Source: Salinisphaera sp. LB1
GTDB taxonomy: Bacteria > Pseudomonadota > Gammaproteobacteria > Nevskiales > Salinisphaeraceae
NCBI RefSeq assembly: GCF_003177035.1
Contig: NZ_CP029488.1
Location: 2,232,001-2,296,000, forward strand
Direction of reading: 5' to 3'
DNA length: 64,000 bases
Shown here: in pieces, positions 54,685 through 63,848 of the stretch
How the letters are laid out: every line of letters starts with the position of its first letter
How positions within the stretch are numbered: position 1 is the first letter of the stretch
The notes under the pieces: model-generated
Seen by the model: the letters and a program-made list of their open reading frames with translations, nothing else
Told to the model about the DNA's origin: nothing
Database searches by the model: none
Position numbers and translations under genes: made by a program

Positions 54685-55500
54685 TCAGGTCTGGCAGATA
54701 GGACAGAAGAAGGTGCTGCGCTGGCCGATCACCTCGCGCCGGATGGGCCCGCAGCCGCGCGGACAGGGCCGGCCTTCGCGGCCGTAAGCGGCCAGTGACA
54801 GCTGAAAATAGCCGGTATCGCCATCCACGCCGATGTAATCGCGCAGCGTCGTGCCGCCCACCGCGATCGCCTCGCCGAGCACGCGTTTGATGGCGACGGC
54901 GAGTGCCTCGTAGCGCGATGCGCTGATGCGTCCGGCCGCGCGGCGTGGATGAATGCCGGCCGCGTGCAGCGCTTCCGAGGCATAGATATTGCCGACGCCG
55001 ACCACCACCGTGGCATCCATGATGAAAGCCTTGACCGCGGTCCGCCGGCCGGACGAGCGCGTCTTCAGCCAGGCGCCGTCGAAATCGTCCGACAACGGCT
55101 CGGGGCCGAGCCGTGCCAGCAGCGGGAACGCCTGCGGATCGCCCGTGAGCCAGAACAGGGAGCCGAAGCGGCGGGCATCGTTGAAGCGCAGTGTCGTATC
55201 GTTTTCGAGCACGATATCGACATGATCGTGCGTTTGCACCGGCGTATCGGCCGGCACCACCCGCAGTCGGCCGGACATGCCGAGATGCAGGCAGACATGC
55301 CCGGTATCGGCGGCGAACAACAGGTATTTGGCGCGGCGACGAACGCCGTGAATCATCTGGCCGGGCAGGTCGCACGCCAGCGCCGCCGACACCGGCCAGC
55401 GCAACTGCGGCTGGCGGACGATCACCGTGCGCACACGTTGGCCGGCCACATGCGGTTCCACGCCCGCGCGGGTGGTTTCGACTTCGGGGAGTTCGGGCAT
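54685..55500 (-). CDS. mutM: Formamidopyrimidine-DNA glycosylase
   Basis: 271 residues. P-E-L-P-E-V-E-T at residues 2-9 with catalytic proline and glutamate, L-H-L-G-M-S-G-R near residue 72, V-G-N-I-Y-A-S-E near 170 and the zinc finger C-P-R-G-C-G...C-P-I-C near 245-269. MutM removes 8-oxoguanine and formamidopyrimidines. Start ATG at 55500, needed to expose the N-terminal proline. Confidence 0.97.
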   Translation of the reverse strand: MPELPEVETTRAGVEPHVAGQRVRTVIVRQPQLRWPVSAALACDLPGQMIHGVRRRAKYLLFAADTGHVCLHLGMSGRLRVVPADTPVQTHDHVDIVLENDTTLRFNDARRFGSLFWLTGDPQAFPLLARLGPEPLSDDFDGAWLKTRSSGRRTAVKAFIMDATVVVGVGNIYASEALHAAGIHPRRAAGRISASRYEALAVAIKRVLGEAIAVGGTTLRDYIGVDGDTGYFQLSLAAYGREGRPCPRGCGPIRREVIGQRSTFFCPICQT

Positions 55501-55677
55501 GCCGATATTCTGGCATGAGCCGCGCGCAAGAGCAGGCGATTGCCTGCTTGTCGACCCGTCGATGCGCGCAGTACAAGTGCGGTTCGGTTCGAGACGACGG
55601 GCGTGGTTGATCGGGTAGGCGAACGGTTCCTTTGAGGCTGCGGATAAAAATCGTCGTCGATCAATGCCGCCGAGACG

Positions 55678-56541
55678 TCAAAGTCCGGGATGCCGGATCT
55701 CGAGCAGCGGGCCGATGCGATTGCCGGCCAGGTGATAGTCCACGCCGAGTGCCGGATCGCGCAGGATCAGGTTGGGGGCGCGTTCGATGATGTCGAGATG
55801 GCGCGGCGGGCTGTGTTCGAACACGAGCGTGACGCGCGCCAGGCGCTGGCGGCTTTGGTTGGCCGGCACGACGGTCAGCGCCCGGGCGCGCTGCCAGGCC
55901 TGCCGCGTCGCCGCGACGGCCGCCGCGCTGCGCTGACCGGCCGGTTGGGCGTGCCAGTCGCCATGCGTGTCGCGATCCAGCGTGAAATGCGGCAACACCA
56001 GTTTCTTGAGTTGTCGATGTGGCGGCACCAACGCCGGCGAGATCCAGTGCGTCCAGCCCCATTGCAGACCGGACAGATCCGGCAGGGCGGCGATCAGCAG
56101 ATCGTGCGGCGTGCGGACATAGCGGCTGCCCGGGCTCGGGCCGCGTCCGCCGATATCGATCGGTGTCTGCCGGTTGAACTGCACCACCAGCGCCGGGTTC
56201 TTCAGGCCGGTGGTTGCCGGGTCGATGGCATCGGGCGCATAGCGATGCCGGGCATGCCGGCCGAGCAATGACAGCACGGCCTGTAGATGCAGCCGGTCGA
56301 CCGGGGCGTCGACCGGCGCGGTGAGATGCCAGGGGGCCTGCGGGCCATCGCGCTGGAGCATGATCAGGTCGCTGCCGTGGCGGACGCGGATGCGGGCGAC
56401 CCGGGTCGGCGCGAGTGTGCTGATGCGCGGGGGCTGGGTCGTGCGCGGGCCGGGCGGCGCCCGGTAGGACCACCACAACGTGGCGGCGAGGCCCGCCAGC
56501 ACCAGCAGCAGAATCGCGATCAGGGCGAGGCGTCTCCTCAT
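55678..56541 (-). CDS. DUF4340-family protein of a Gld-like ABC operon
   Basis: 287 residues. One N-terminal helix (residues 5-22, LALIAILLLVLAGLAATLWW), then a mainly beta periplasmic part with a repeated pattern R-I-R-V-.H-G-.-.-L-I and a final G-P-L-L-E-I-R-H-P. DUF4340 proteins often follow Gld-type ABC genes, as here. Start overlaps the GldG-like stop (ATGA at 56538-56541). Function unknown. Confidence 0.8.
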   Translation of the reverse strand: MRRRLALIAILLLVLAGLAATLWWSYRAPPGPRTTQPPRISTLAPTRVARIRVRHGSDLIMLQRDGPQAPWHLTAPVDAPVDRLHLQAVLSLLGRHARHRYAPDAIDPATTGLKNPALVVQFNRQTPIDIGGRGPSPGSRYVRTPHDLLIAALPDLSGLQWGWTHWISPALVPPHRQLKKLVLPHFTLDRDTHGDWHAQPAGQRSAAAVAATRQAWQRARALTVVPANQSRQRLARVTLVFEHSPPRHLDIIERAPNLILRDPALGVDYHLAGNRIGPLLEIRHPGL

Positions 56542-57884
56542 CGGCGTCGCCGCCACCACCAGCGCGCCACACCGAACCCGAACAACGTACCCGGCAGGCC
56601 GACCACGAACACCCACCAGAACGTGGAAAGCCGCGCCGGCGCCATCTGCAGATGCGCGCCCGGCGCCTTGGGCACGTCGACGGCGATCTGGGCGTCACGG
56701 CCGGCCAGCCATTGGAAGATGGCGAGTGCCAGCGTGCGATTACCCAGGTCAGGCAAGTGCCCGTTGTCCATGAAATCGCTGTCGGCGACGACGACTGCGC
56801 GTTGTTGATCCGGGTCGCGCGCGGGCTGGTTCGGCGCGCCGGGTTGCGGCCGGCTCAGTGCCAGGCCGAAGGTCAGTGGTCCCGCGCGATCGCCATGATC
56901 GGGCTGGAAACTGATGCTGCCGCGGTCGAGTGAGCCGGTCTCGAGCCAGCTTCGGGCCGGCGAGCGCAGAAATGCCTGCGAGTGCCAGGACGAGTTCGCC
57001 AGCGGCGACAGCGCGCCAGCGAAGGCGAAAACGGTGATCTGCTTCAGGTTCGCGGTGATCGGCGTGTCCGGGTAGTTGGCGACCAGCGCCATCGCCGGGC
57101 TGCCGGTGCCGAGCTTGCGGAAGTCCGGATAGACGAGTGTGCCGTCGAGCCAGTGGATGCCGAGATCCTGGGCCAGCGGCGTCAGACCGTAGCGTGGCCC
57201 CGGGTCGTCCGCCCAAAGCAGGTTGCCGCCCCGCTTGACGTAGGCGCGGATCATGTTGATCTCGCCCGGTAGCAGGTCGTGTTGCGGCGAGGCGATCACC
57301 AGTACCGCGGTGTTGTCCGGAATGGCGCCGGCCTTGACCAGATTCACCTGCCGGACCTTGAGGCCCTGGTTGTCGAGCGCGGCGGCCAGTTTGGAATAGC
57401 CGGCGGTGGTTTTCGCGTCCGGGTCGCGCTCGCCGTGGCCGGTCAGGAACACGATCCACTTCGTGCCGCCCGGCGACAGCCGCTGCAACGCATGGGTCAC
57501 GCTGGCTTCCGAATAATCGGTGAGTGTCTGTTGCCGGCCGTGGTACCGCACGACCACGGCGCCGTCCTGGCCGATGCCGAGCCTGCGCACGGTCGTCGGA
57601 TGCCGGGCCGGGTCGGCGAAGTGCAGGTGGATGCGGGGCGACGCCCGGGTATAGCGGGCCAGTTGCTGGCGCACATCGTGGCGTTGTGGTCCGGGGTAGA
57701 TATACGCGCTGAAATCGATCGGGCCGTCGTCGAGCGCGCCGATCACGCGCTGGCTGGCCGAGGTCAGGCTGTTGCGATTGCCGGCGGTCCAGTCGGTGGT
57801 GACGGCATAGCGCTGGGCCAGCCAGCCCGCGGCCACAGCCACCAGCGCGATCAGAAGCATGGTCAGGTAGGTGCTTGCGCGCAT
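56538..57884 (-). CDS. GldG-like substrate-binding/membrane protein of ABC system
   Basis: 448 residues. Helix at about 7-25, then a large outside domain with Y-I-Y-P-G-P-Q-R, S-P-G-G-T-K-W-I-V-F-L-T-G-H-G-E-R-D-P, N-L-L-W-A-D-D-P-G-P-R-Y-G-L, and a C-terminal helix (W-V-F-V-V-G-L-P-G-T-L-F-G). The core is the IFT52/GldG-type Rossmann-like domain. Together with the permease and ATPase it forms the Gld-like ABC system seen in many non-gliding bacteria. Ten bases after the permease stop. Confidence 0.85.
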   Translation of the reverse strand: MRASTYLTMLLIALVAVAAGWLAQRYAVTTDWTAGNRNSLTSASQRVIGALDDGPIDFSAYIYPGPQRHDVRQQLARYTRASPRIHLHFADPARHPTTVRRLGIGQDGAVVVRYHGRQQTLTDYSEASVTHALQRLSPGGTKWIVFLTGHGERDPDAKTTAGYSKLAAALDNQGLKVRQVNLVKAGAIPDNTAVLVIASPQHDLLPGEINMIRAYVKRGGNLLWADDPGPRYGLTPLAQDLGIHWLDGTLVYPDFRKLGTGSPAMALVANYPDTPITANLKQITVFAFAGALSPLANSSWHSQAFLRSPARSWLETGSLDRGSISFQPDHGDRAGPLTFGLALSRPQPGAPNQPARDPDQQRAVVVADSDFMDNGHLPDLGNRTLALAIFQWLAGRDAQIAVDVPKAPGAHLQMAPARLSTFWWVFVVGLPGTLFGFGVARWWWRRRR

Positions 57885-57894
57885 GCCCGGCGTC

Positions 57895-58665
57895 TCAGCG
57901 TCGTTCGGCGTCGAGACGCACGATGGTCAAGGCCAGGAAGGCGACGATGAAGATCGCGAAGTACAGCACGTCGGCCGAGGAAACGAGGCCGTGCAACAAG
58001 GTGTCGTCGTGGCCGATGGGCGAAATACCGCCAGCGAGTCTGCCGATATCGAGCGTGGCGCCGAACACGCTCGGATGCCAATCGATACTGGCCACGGCAT
58101 AAATCAGCCACAGCAGCATGAGGGCCGCCAGGCTGATCACGGCGGCCAATGTGGGTTCGCGAGTCAGCGCCGAGGTGAACAGACCGAGCGCGGCGAACGC
58201 GCCCATCACCAGCCAGAGGCCGAGCAGGCCGGCGGCGATCACGCCCCAGTCCAGCGGCGTGAACAGGATCAATGTGGCGGGCAGCGTGCCGACCAGGAGC
58301 GCGCTCAGCGTGAGATAGCCCATCATGCCGGCGAACTTGCCCAGCACCAGCTCGGTGGCGGAGGCCGGCGCGGCCAGCAGCAGTTCCAGCGTGCCGTTCT
58401 TTCGTTCCTCGGCGAACGCCCGCATCGTCAGCAGCGGCACCACCAGCAACATAATGAGGGTGGTAAAGCGAAACAGGCCGGCACCGACCATTTCGGAGAC
58501 GCCGTCGTAGGCATCGAGATGTTGCGGGTTGAGCGAGATATCGGTCAGCGACATCACGAACAACACGCCGGCCAGCAACTGGGTGAAGCCGAGCAACGCC
58601 CAGGCCAGCGGCGAGGCGAACAGCCGCGTCGCCTCCAGCCGCGCGATCGCGAGCGCGCCGCTCAT
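57895..58665 (-). CDS. ABC-2-type permease (GldF-like)
   Basis: 256 residues with six helices. A-I-A-R-L-E-A-T-R-L-F at the N-terminus, V-P-L-L-T-M-R-A-F-A-E-E-R-K-N-G-T-L-E-L-L-L-A-A-P typical of ABC-2 permeases. ATG overlaps the ATPase stop by four bases. Substrate of the system is unknown. Confidence 0.88.
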   Translation of the reverse strand: MSGALAIARLEATRLFASPLAWALLGFTQLLAGVLFVMSLTDISLNPQHLDAYDGVSEMVGAGLFRFTTLIMLLVVPLLTMRAFAEERKNGTLELLLAAPASATELVLGKFAGMMGYLTLSALLVGTLPATLILFTPLDWGVIAAGLLGLWLVMGAFAALGLFTSALTREPTLAAVISLAALMLLWLIYAVASIDWHPSVFGATLDIGRLAGGISPIGHDDTLLHGLVSSADVLYFAIFIVAFLALTIVRLDAERR

Positions 58666-59606
58666 GACGCGGCCCTGCCGGTGTCGTCGCCGGCACTGAT
58701 CACGCGCATGAAGCGTTCCTCCAGGCTGGTCGGCCGGGCGGCCAGCATCTGCAGGCCCCAACCGTGGGCCACCGCGTGTTCGGCCAGGGCGACGCGGATA
58801 TCGTGGCCGTCGGTTGGGCGGATCAGCCAGCGGCCATTGCCGGCTTCGCGCACGTCGGCCACATCCGGAAGGGCGGCCAGGGTGGCGGCGTCCGGGCCGT
58901 GCGCGAGGCCGATTTCCAGCCAGCTCGCATCGGCGGCCAGCTCTGCGCGGCTGGCCGACAATGCCAGCCGGCCGCGGTCGACGATCACGATGTGCGACGC
59001 CACGGCCTGGATCTCGCCCAGGATATGGCTGGAAATGATGACGCTGTGTTCGCGGCTCAAGCGGCCGATCAACGCGCGCACGCCGATCAGCTGAGACGGG
59101 TCCAGCCCGGCGGTCGGCTCATCGAGGATGAGCACATCCGGGCGATGCACGATCGCCTGGGCCAGGCCTACGCGCTGGGCATAGCCCTTCGACAGTGCGC
59201 CGATGAGCCGGCGGCCGACATCGGTCAGGCCGCAATCGATCTTGGCGGCCTCGATCGCTGCCGCGCGCCGCGCGCGCGGGAGGCCATGCAGCCGGGCCGC
59301 AAAGCGCAGATATTCGTCGACCGTAAGCTCGGGGTAGACGGGCGGCCGTTCGGGCAGATAGCCGAGATGTCGCTTGGCCGCGCGCGGGTTGTCCGCCAGG
59401 TCCGCGCCGGCAATCGCCACGCGGCCCGCGCTGGGTGCGAGCGTGCCCGCAAGCATGCGCAGGATCGTGGTCTTGCCGGCGCCGTTGGGCCCGAGTACAC
59501 CCAGCACGTCGCCCGCGGCGAGCCTCAGTTCAATATCGGCGACCACGCGCCGGCCGCCGTAATCGCGCGCCAACCCCTGCGCCGACAACAGCCAATCGCT
59601 TTCCAT
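58662..59606 (-). CDS. ABC transporter ATP-binding protein (GldA-like)
   Basis: 314 residues. Walker A G-P-N-G-A-G-K-T-T near residues 42-50, signature L-S-K-G-Y-A-Q-R-V near 140-148 (S-K-G-Y-A-Q in place of SGGQ), Walker B V-L-I-L-D-E-P-T near 160-167 and the H-loop I-S-S-H. First gene of the four-gene minus-strand operon (ATPase, permease, GldG-like, DUF4340), with 4-base overlaps between most members. ATG at 59606. Confidence 0.92.
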   Translation of the reverse strand: MESDWLLSAQGLARDYGGRRVVADIELRLAAGDVLGVLGPNGAGKTTILRMLAGTLAPSAGRVAIAGADLADNPRAAKRHLGYLPERPPVYPELTVDEYLRFAARLHGLPRARRAAAIEAAKIDCGLTDVGRRLIGALSKGYAQRVGLAQAIVHRPDVLILDEPTAGLDPSQLIGVRALIGRLSREHSVIISSHILGEIQAVASHIVIVDRGRLALSASRAELAADASWLEIGLAHGPDAATLAALPDVADVREAGNGRWLIRPTDGHDIRVALAEHAVAHGWGLQMLAARPTSLEERFMRVISAGDDTGRAAS

Positions 59607-59724
59607 GTCTCCTCGCCAAGCAGCGAGCCGGCACACCCACAGGCCATGGCTCAAAGATCGCCAGTCTAACCAAAGGCCGGGCCGGCGGGCTGTTACGTCA
59701 CGGAAAAGGCTGGGGCCGGACACG

Positions 59725-59750
59725 AAAAAGCCGGCGCGAGGCCGGCTTTT
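59725..59750 (-). terminator. Intrinsic terminator after rpmG
   Basis: GCCGGC (59730-59735) pairs with GCCGGC (59741-59746), extended by AAA/TTT on both sides. On the minus strand the T-run after the stem is five bases. Lies 23 bases after the rpmG stop. Confidence 0.8.
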
Positions 59751-59772
59751 CCTGCAAGCAATCGCGATGCGG

Positions 59773-59928
59773 TTACTTGATCTTGGCTTCCTTGAAGACC
59801 ACGTGCTTGCGCGCCTTCGGGTCGTACTTCTTCATCTCGAGCTTGTCGGGACTGTTCCGCTTGTTCTTGTACGTGGTGTAGAAGAACCCGGTGTCCGCGG
59901 TCGAGACCATGCGAATTTTTTCGCGCAT
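59773..59928 (-). CDS. rpmG: 50S ribosomal protein L33
   Basis: 51 residues, read directly. [21 protein letters not shown] at the start and [19 protein letters not shown] at the end. This is the cysteine-free (zinc-independent) L33 form, as in E. coli. Its AGAGG ribosome site lies inside the terminal inverted repeat of the insertion between rpmB and rpmG. Confidence 0.97.
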   Translation of the reverse strand: MREKIRMVSTADTGFFYTTYKNKRNSPDKLEMKKYDPKARKHVVFKEAKIK

Positions 59929-59931
59929 TAT

Positions 59932-60203
59932 GGAACCTCTGATTTATTCGTACACGGATCGCGTCTGAGTCTCGAGCCGTTCGTCTGTGAGGCGCCCGGC
60001 GAAGCGCCGTGGCAGGACCCACGGTCGAGACGGGCAACGCTGCAGGCGGGCGGCTCGGGCCAGACCCTTCGGGCCGGCTTTGCGCGCGCGTCTGAGCAGC
60101 GTCATTCGTCGTTCATTTACTGTAAAGTAAACCTCTCTCCTCATTCCTCGCCAGACGCGCGCGCAAAGCCGGCGCGACCGCGTACGAATGAATCAGAGGT
60201 TCC
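59932..60203. mobile_element. MITE-like inverted-repeat insertion between rpmB and rpmG
   Basis: The segment has 22-base terminal inverted repeats, 59932-59953 and 60182-60203, with one mismatch (ends begin GGAACCTCTGATT). Inside it there is a second, perfect 22-base inverted repeat, 60073-60094 against 60152-60173, whose loop contains the near-palindrome TTTACTGTAAAGTAAA. No reading frame looks real. rpmB and rpmG are normally only a few bases apart, so 272 bases here look inserted. TA dinucleotides lie at or next to both ends, a possible target duplication. Confidence 0.65.
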
Positions 60204-60439
60204 TAAACCTTCTCCCCGCGCTTACGCAGATCGGCAAGCACGCTTTCGATGCCTTGACGGTCGATGATACGCATGCCCTTGGATGAAACCCGAAGACGCA
60301 CATAGCGTTGTTCGGCCTCAACCCAGAAACGGTGCCAGTGCAGATTGGGCACAAAGCGCCGCTTGGTCTTGTTGTGGGCGTGCGAAACGTTGTAACCGGT
60401 AATCGGCTTTTTGCCGGTTACCTGACAAATCTGGGACAT
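60203..60439 (-). CDS. rpmB: 50S ribosomal protein L28
   Basis: 78 residues. [21 protein letters not shown], then K-R-R-F-V-P-N-L and [13 protein letters not shown] are the L28 signature. CAGGAGATC ribosome site before the ATG at 60439. Its TAG stop overlaps the outer end of the inverted-repeat insertion by one base. Downstream rpmG is 274 bases away instead of the usual short gap. Confidence 0.97.
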   Translation of the reverse strand: MSQICQVTGKKPITGYNVSHAHNKTKRRFVPNLHWHRFWVEAEQRYVRLRVSSKGMRIIDRQGIESVLADLRKRGEKV

Positions 60440-60544
60440 GCTTGATCTCCTGGTCGCGCGCAAGTCGGCGTCGGCGAGCCGCGTATTTAAGCATTTAACG
60501 CATCGGCGTACAACCGCCGCCGCGCAGTTTTTTTCCGGGCAACG

Positions 60545-60572
60545 GAAACACCCCGCGAGGCGGGGTGTTCCG
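60545..60572 (-). terminator. Stem-loop terminator after the beta-barrel gene
   Basis: ACACCCCGC (60548-60556) pairs with GCGGGGTGT (60560-60568), three-base loop. Short U-tract on the minus strand. Lies between the barrel gene stop and rpmB. Confidence 0.7.
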
Positions 60573-60616
60573 GACCGTCGCAGGCGGATGCGGCGGCCGA
60601 GCGTGCAGTCTACAAC

Positions 60617-61303
60617 CTAGAAGGTGTAGCGCACGCCAACATTGACTTCGTTGTGGAAGTCCTGGTTGTTCGAGCCGATGTTCAGGTCCGAACGATCGTA
60701 ACCCGCGGTCAGGGCGTAATGCTGATCCGGGTCGAGGTAACCGACCAGTTGCACGCCATACTTGAAGCCGTCCGGCTTGCCGTAGTCCACGCCGTCAACG
60801 GACAGTTCGCCGTAGTCGACATAAGTGGCGTGCGGATTGATCTCGACCTGCGGGGCGACCATCCAGCGCAGCCCGGCCGTGAGGCCGAAGCCCGTGCCGG
60901 TGACGTCCCGGGTGCCGACGGTGTTGTAAAGACCCAGGCGCTCGTAGTTCACGGTGCCGTAGTAGCCAATACCCGTGCCCTTGCGGCTGCCGTAGTCGTA
61001 GAAGCCCTGGGCACCCACGCCGAAGAACGCGCGGTTCACGTCCTCGCCGCTGTGATCGACGTCCAGACGGTCGTAGCCGCCCTGGACGATTATGTGGGAC
61101 GGCAGCTGGTAGGAGCCCCGGAAGCCGAAGCCATTGAAGTCGTGCCCGGCGCCGGCGAGGTGGCCGGTCGGGATGTAATCACCCTGAAGATATGTGTAAC
61201 CCGGGCCATCGGTTTGTGTCGTGGACGTCAGAAAACTCGGCGCCGCCATGGCAGAGGCGGCGGGGAGCATCGTGGCGCCCAGGATAAATGCGGCTTTTTT
61301 CAT
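60617..61303 (-). CDS. YfaZ-like outer-membrane beta-barrel protein
   Basis: 228 residues. Signal peptide K-K-A-A-F-I-L-G-A-T-M-L-P-A-A-S-A-M-A at 2-20. The rest is alternating aromatic/polar beta strands such as Y-T-Y-L-Q-G-D-Y-I, G-F-G-F-R-G-S-Y, and ends with V-G-V-R-Y-T-F, a proper outer-membrane C-terminal signal. About eight to ten strands. It starts at 61303 with GGAGAAAG upstream. Porin or adhesion roles are possible but not shown. Confidence 0.83.
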   Translation of the reverse strand: MKKAAFILGATMLPAASAMAAPSFLTSTTQTDGPGYTYLQGDYIPTGHLAGAGHDFNGFGFRGSYQLPSHIIVQGGYDRLDVDHSGEDVNRAFFGVGAQGFYDYGSRKGTGIGYYGTVNYERLGLYNTVGTRDVTGTGFGLTAGLRWMVAPQVEINPHATYVDYGELSVDGVDYGKPDGFKYGVQLVGYLDPDQHYALTAGYDRSDLNIGSNNQDFHNEVNVGVRYTF

Positions 61304-61354
61304 TTCTTTCTCCAAACTTAACAATCAGATAGGGGGATCCGATCGCCGGAGACA

Positions 61355-61381
61355 TTATGAAGCCGCGGCTAAATTGTCAAT
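61355..61381 (-). promoter_or_regulatory. Sigma70-type promoter of the barrel gene
   Basis: Minus strand: TTGACA (61381-61376), 15-base spacer, CATAAT (61360-61355). Upstream is an A/T-rich block like an UP element. The spacer is short, so strength is uncertain. Confidence 0.5.
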
Positions 61382-61420
61382 AAAAAATTAAACAATCATT
61401 ACGATAGCGTTTTGTGTATT

Positions 61421-62101
61421 TTACATCATTCCTCGCTCGGCGAGGCTGGTCGTCGCTTCGCGGGCGAGGATGACGTGGTCCAGCACACGGATATCGACCA
61501 GTCCCAGCGCGTCGGCCAGGCGTCGGGTGATGTCCCGATCCGCCGGGCTCGGCTCGGCGACACCCGATGGATGGTTGTGCGCCAGGATCACCGCCGCGGC
61601 ATTGTGTGCCAGCGCGGCCTTGACCACTTCCCGCGGGTAGACCGCCGCGCCGTCGATCGTGCCGCGGAACAACTCCTCGAATGCGATCACGCGGTTTCGG
61701 TTGTCCAGAAACACGCAGGCGAAGACTTCGTGCTCGGATCGGGCCAAGTGCAGCGCAAGGTAGGCACGGGTGGCTGACGGATCGCTTAATACATCGCGAT
61801 CGCGAATCGTCTCCCCGGCATGGCGTCGTGCCATTTCCAGAACCGCCTGCAGCTGCACGTACTTGGCTTCGCCGAGCCCGCGACCGGCGGTGAAACTCGC
61901 GCGGTCGGCGGCCAGCAGGGCATCGAGGCTGCCGTAGTCGGTGAGCAGGCGCCGGGCGAGATCGACCGCGCTCATGCCGGTCACGCCGGTGCGCAGAAAG
62001 ATCGCCAGCAACTCCGCGTCCGACAGCGCGGCGGCGCCGCGTTCGAGCAGTTTTTCGCGTGGCCGCTCCGTGGCCGGCCAGTCCGTGATACGCATTCTCA
62101 T
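61421..62101 (-). CDS. radC: RadC family JAMM-domain protein
   Basis: 226 residues (224 if the second ATG at 62095 is used). N-terminal helical part [25 protein letters not shown], then the JAMM core with [13 protein letters not shown] and D-I-R-V-L-D-H-V-I. The catalytic H-N-H-P-S-G and the downstream D are present. RadC's role is not settled (replication-linked in some reports). Divergent from coaBC with 64 bases between. Confidence 0.93.
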   Translation of the reverse strand: MRMRITDWPATERPREKLLERGAAALSDAELLAIFLRTGVTGMSAVDLARRLLTDYGSLDALLAADRASFTAGRGLGEAKYVQLQAVLEMARRHAGETIRDRDVLSDPSATRAYLALHLARSEHEVFACVFLDNRNRVIAFEELFRGTIDGAAVYPREVVKAALAHNAAAVILAHNHPSGVAEPSPADRDITRRLADALGLVDIRVLDHVILAREATTSLAERGMM

Positions 62102-62165
62102 CCCCGTCTGTCGTTGTTCGACTCGGCCCATGGAGCGACCGGCCGTCCCGGGTACAATAGAGCCC

Positions 62166-63362
62166 ATGCAAGCACTGGCCCAACGTCGCGTGCTGCTCGG
62201 GGTGACCGGCAGTATCGCCGCTTACAAGACGCCGATCCTGGTGCGCCGTCTGGTCGAGGCCGGCGCCGAGGTCCAGGTGGTGATGACCGCGGCGGCGAAA
62301 CAGTTCGTCACGCCGATGACCCTGGCGGCCGTTTCCGGCCATCCGGTGCGTGACGACCTCTGGGATGAAGCCGCCGAGCTGGCGATGGGCCATATCGAGC
62401 TGGCGCGCTGGGCCGAGCTGGTCCTGATCGCGCCGGCCAGTGCCGACACCATGGCCCGGCTGGCACTCGGCCGCGCCGACGATTTGTTGACCACCCTCTG
62501 TCTGGCCACCACCGCCGATATGGTGGTGGCACCGGCCATGAATCATGTGATGTGGGCGCACCCGGCCACGCGCGCGAACATGGCGACACTGGCCGAGCGC
62601 GGGATGACCTTTATCGGCCCGGACACCGGCGAGCTAGCCGAGCGCGAATCCGGCGCCGGGCGCATGAGCGAGCCCGAGGCGATCCGGGATGCGTTGATCG
62701 CCCGTTATGGCGTCGTACGCGGGGCGCTCGCCGGGCGGCGCGTGGTGGTCACCGCCGGGCCCACCCGGGAGGCGCTCGATCCGGTGCGCTATCTGACCAA
62801 TCGTTCGTCGGGGCGCATGGGCTACGCGCTGGCCGCGGCCTGCGCGGCGGCGGGGGCCGAGGTCACGCTGGTGTCCGGACCGACGACACTGGCCGCCCCG
62901 GGCGGGGTGACGTGCGTCGACGTGGAGTCGGCCCGCCAGATGTACGATGCGGTAATGGCCGCCATGCCCGGTGCGGATGTCTTCATCGGCGCGGCGGCGG
63001 TCGCCGACTACCGCCCGGCCGAGGTGGCCGGCGATAAAATCAAGAAATCCGACGGCGACGCTACGCTGCGCCTGGCGCGCACGGGCGACATCATCGCCGA
63101 GGTCGCGCGCGCCTGGCCGGGGGCGTTCACGCTCGGCTTCGCCGCCGAGACCACCGGCATGGAAGCCGCTGCGCGCGACAAGCGCCGGCGCAAGGGGCTG
63201 TCCATGATCGCCGGCAACGTGGTCGGCCCCGATAAGGCCTTCGGCCGCGACGACAACGAACTGCTCGTGATCTGGGACGGCGGCGAGAAACGCCTGGCGC
63301 GAGCGGCCAAGGCCGACCTGGCCCGCGATCTCGTCGCCCTGATCGGCGAACGCCTGACATGA
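62166..63362 (+). CDS. coaBC: Bifunctional phosphopantothenoylcysteine decarboxylase/synthetase
   Basis: 398 residues. CoaC half with [11 protein letters not shown] (about 12-22), H-I-E-L catalytic histidine near 78, P-A-M-N-H-V-M-W near 125, and CoaB half with [14 protein letters not shown] near 197 followed by N-R-S-S-G-R-M-G. Makes 4'-phosphopantetheine from phosphopantothenate for coenzyme A; pairs with the ketopantoate reductase tail at the window start in the same pathway, though far away. Followed by dut. Confidence 0.97.
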   Translation: MQALAQRRVLLGVTGSIAAYKTPILVRRLVEAGAEVQVVMTAAAKQFVTPMTLAAVSGHPVRDDLWDEAAELAMGHIELARWAELVLIAPASADTMARLALGRADDLLTTLCLATTADMVVAPAMNHVMWAHPATRANMATLAERGMTFIGPDTGELAERESGAGRMSEPEAIRDALIARYGVVRGALAGRRVVVTAGPTREALDPVRYLTNRSSGRMGYALAAACAAAGAEVTLVSGPTTLAAPGGVTCVDVESARQMYDAVMAAMPGADVFIGAAAVADYRPAEVAGDKIKKSDGDATLRLARTGDIIAEVARAWPGAFTLGFAAETTGMEAAARDKRRRKGLSMIAGNVVGPDKAFGRDDNELLVIWDGGEKRLARAAKADLARDLVALIGERLT

Positions 63363-63388
63363 CACCCTCGAAGGATTCGGAACATTCG

Positions 63389-63844
63389 ATGACACAACTG
63401 CAGGTGAAACGCCTCGACGCGCGGCTCGGCCGCGACTTTCCCATGCCGGCGCGCGCCACCACCGGCTCGGCCGGCATCGATTTGCGCGCGATGATCGCCG
63501 CGCCGCTGTCGCTCGCGCCCGGTCAATGCGAACTGCTGCCCAGCGGTCTGGCGGTGCATATCGCCGATCCGAACCTGGCCGGGCTGATCCTGCCGCGCTC
63601 GGGGCTGGGCCACAAACACGGCATCGTGCTCGGCAACGGCACCGGCCTGATCGACTCCGACTACCAGGGCGAACTCAAGGTCTCGGTCTGGAACCGCGCC
63701 GATGTGGCCTACACCATCGAACCCGGCGAGCGCATCGCGCAGTTCGTGCTCATTCCCGTGGTTGCGGCCGAACTCGCCGTGGTCGACGAATTCGACGAAA
63801 GCCCGCGCGGCGTGGGCGGCTTCGGCTCGACCGGCGCGGCCTGA
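63389..63844 (+). CDS. dut: dUTP diphosphatase
   Basis: 151 residues. [12 protein letters not shown] (motif 1), P-R-S-G-L-G-H (motif 2), G-L-I-D-S-D-Y-Q-G (motif 3), R-I-A-Q-F (motif 4), G-V-G-G-F-G-S-T-G (motif 5). Trimeric enzyme that hydrolyses dUTP to dUMP. An ATG at 63359 overlapping the coaBC stop would add 10 residues; the one at 63389 gives the E. coli-like start. coaBC-dut order is the usual gammaproteobacterial one. Confidence 0.95.
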   Translation: MTQLQVKRLDARLGRDFPMPARATTGSAGIDLRAMIAAPLSLAPGQCELLPSGLAVHIADPNLAGLILPRSGLGHKHGIVLGNGTGLIDSDYQGELKVSVWNRADVAYTIEPGERIAQFVLIPVVAAELAVVDEFDESPRGVGGFGSTGAA

Positions 63845-63848
63845 TTCG

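Noticed and set aside
59929-60202. Riboswitch or ribosomal protein leader between rpmB and rpmG
   Set aside because: Terminal inverted repeats with nested perfect palindrome fit an inserted element better than any known leader.
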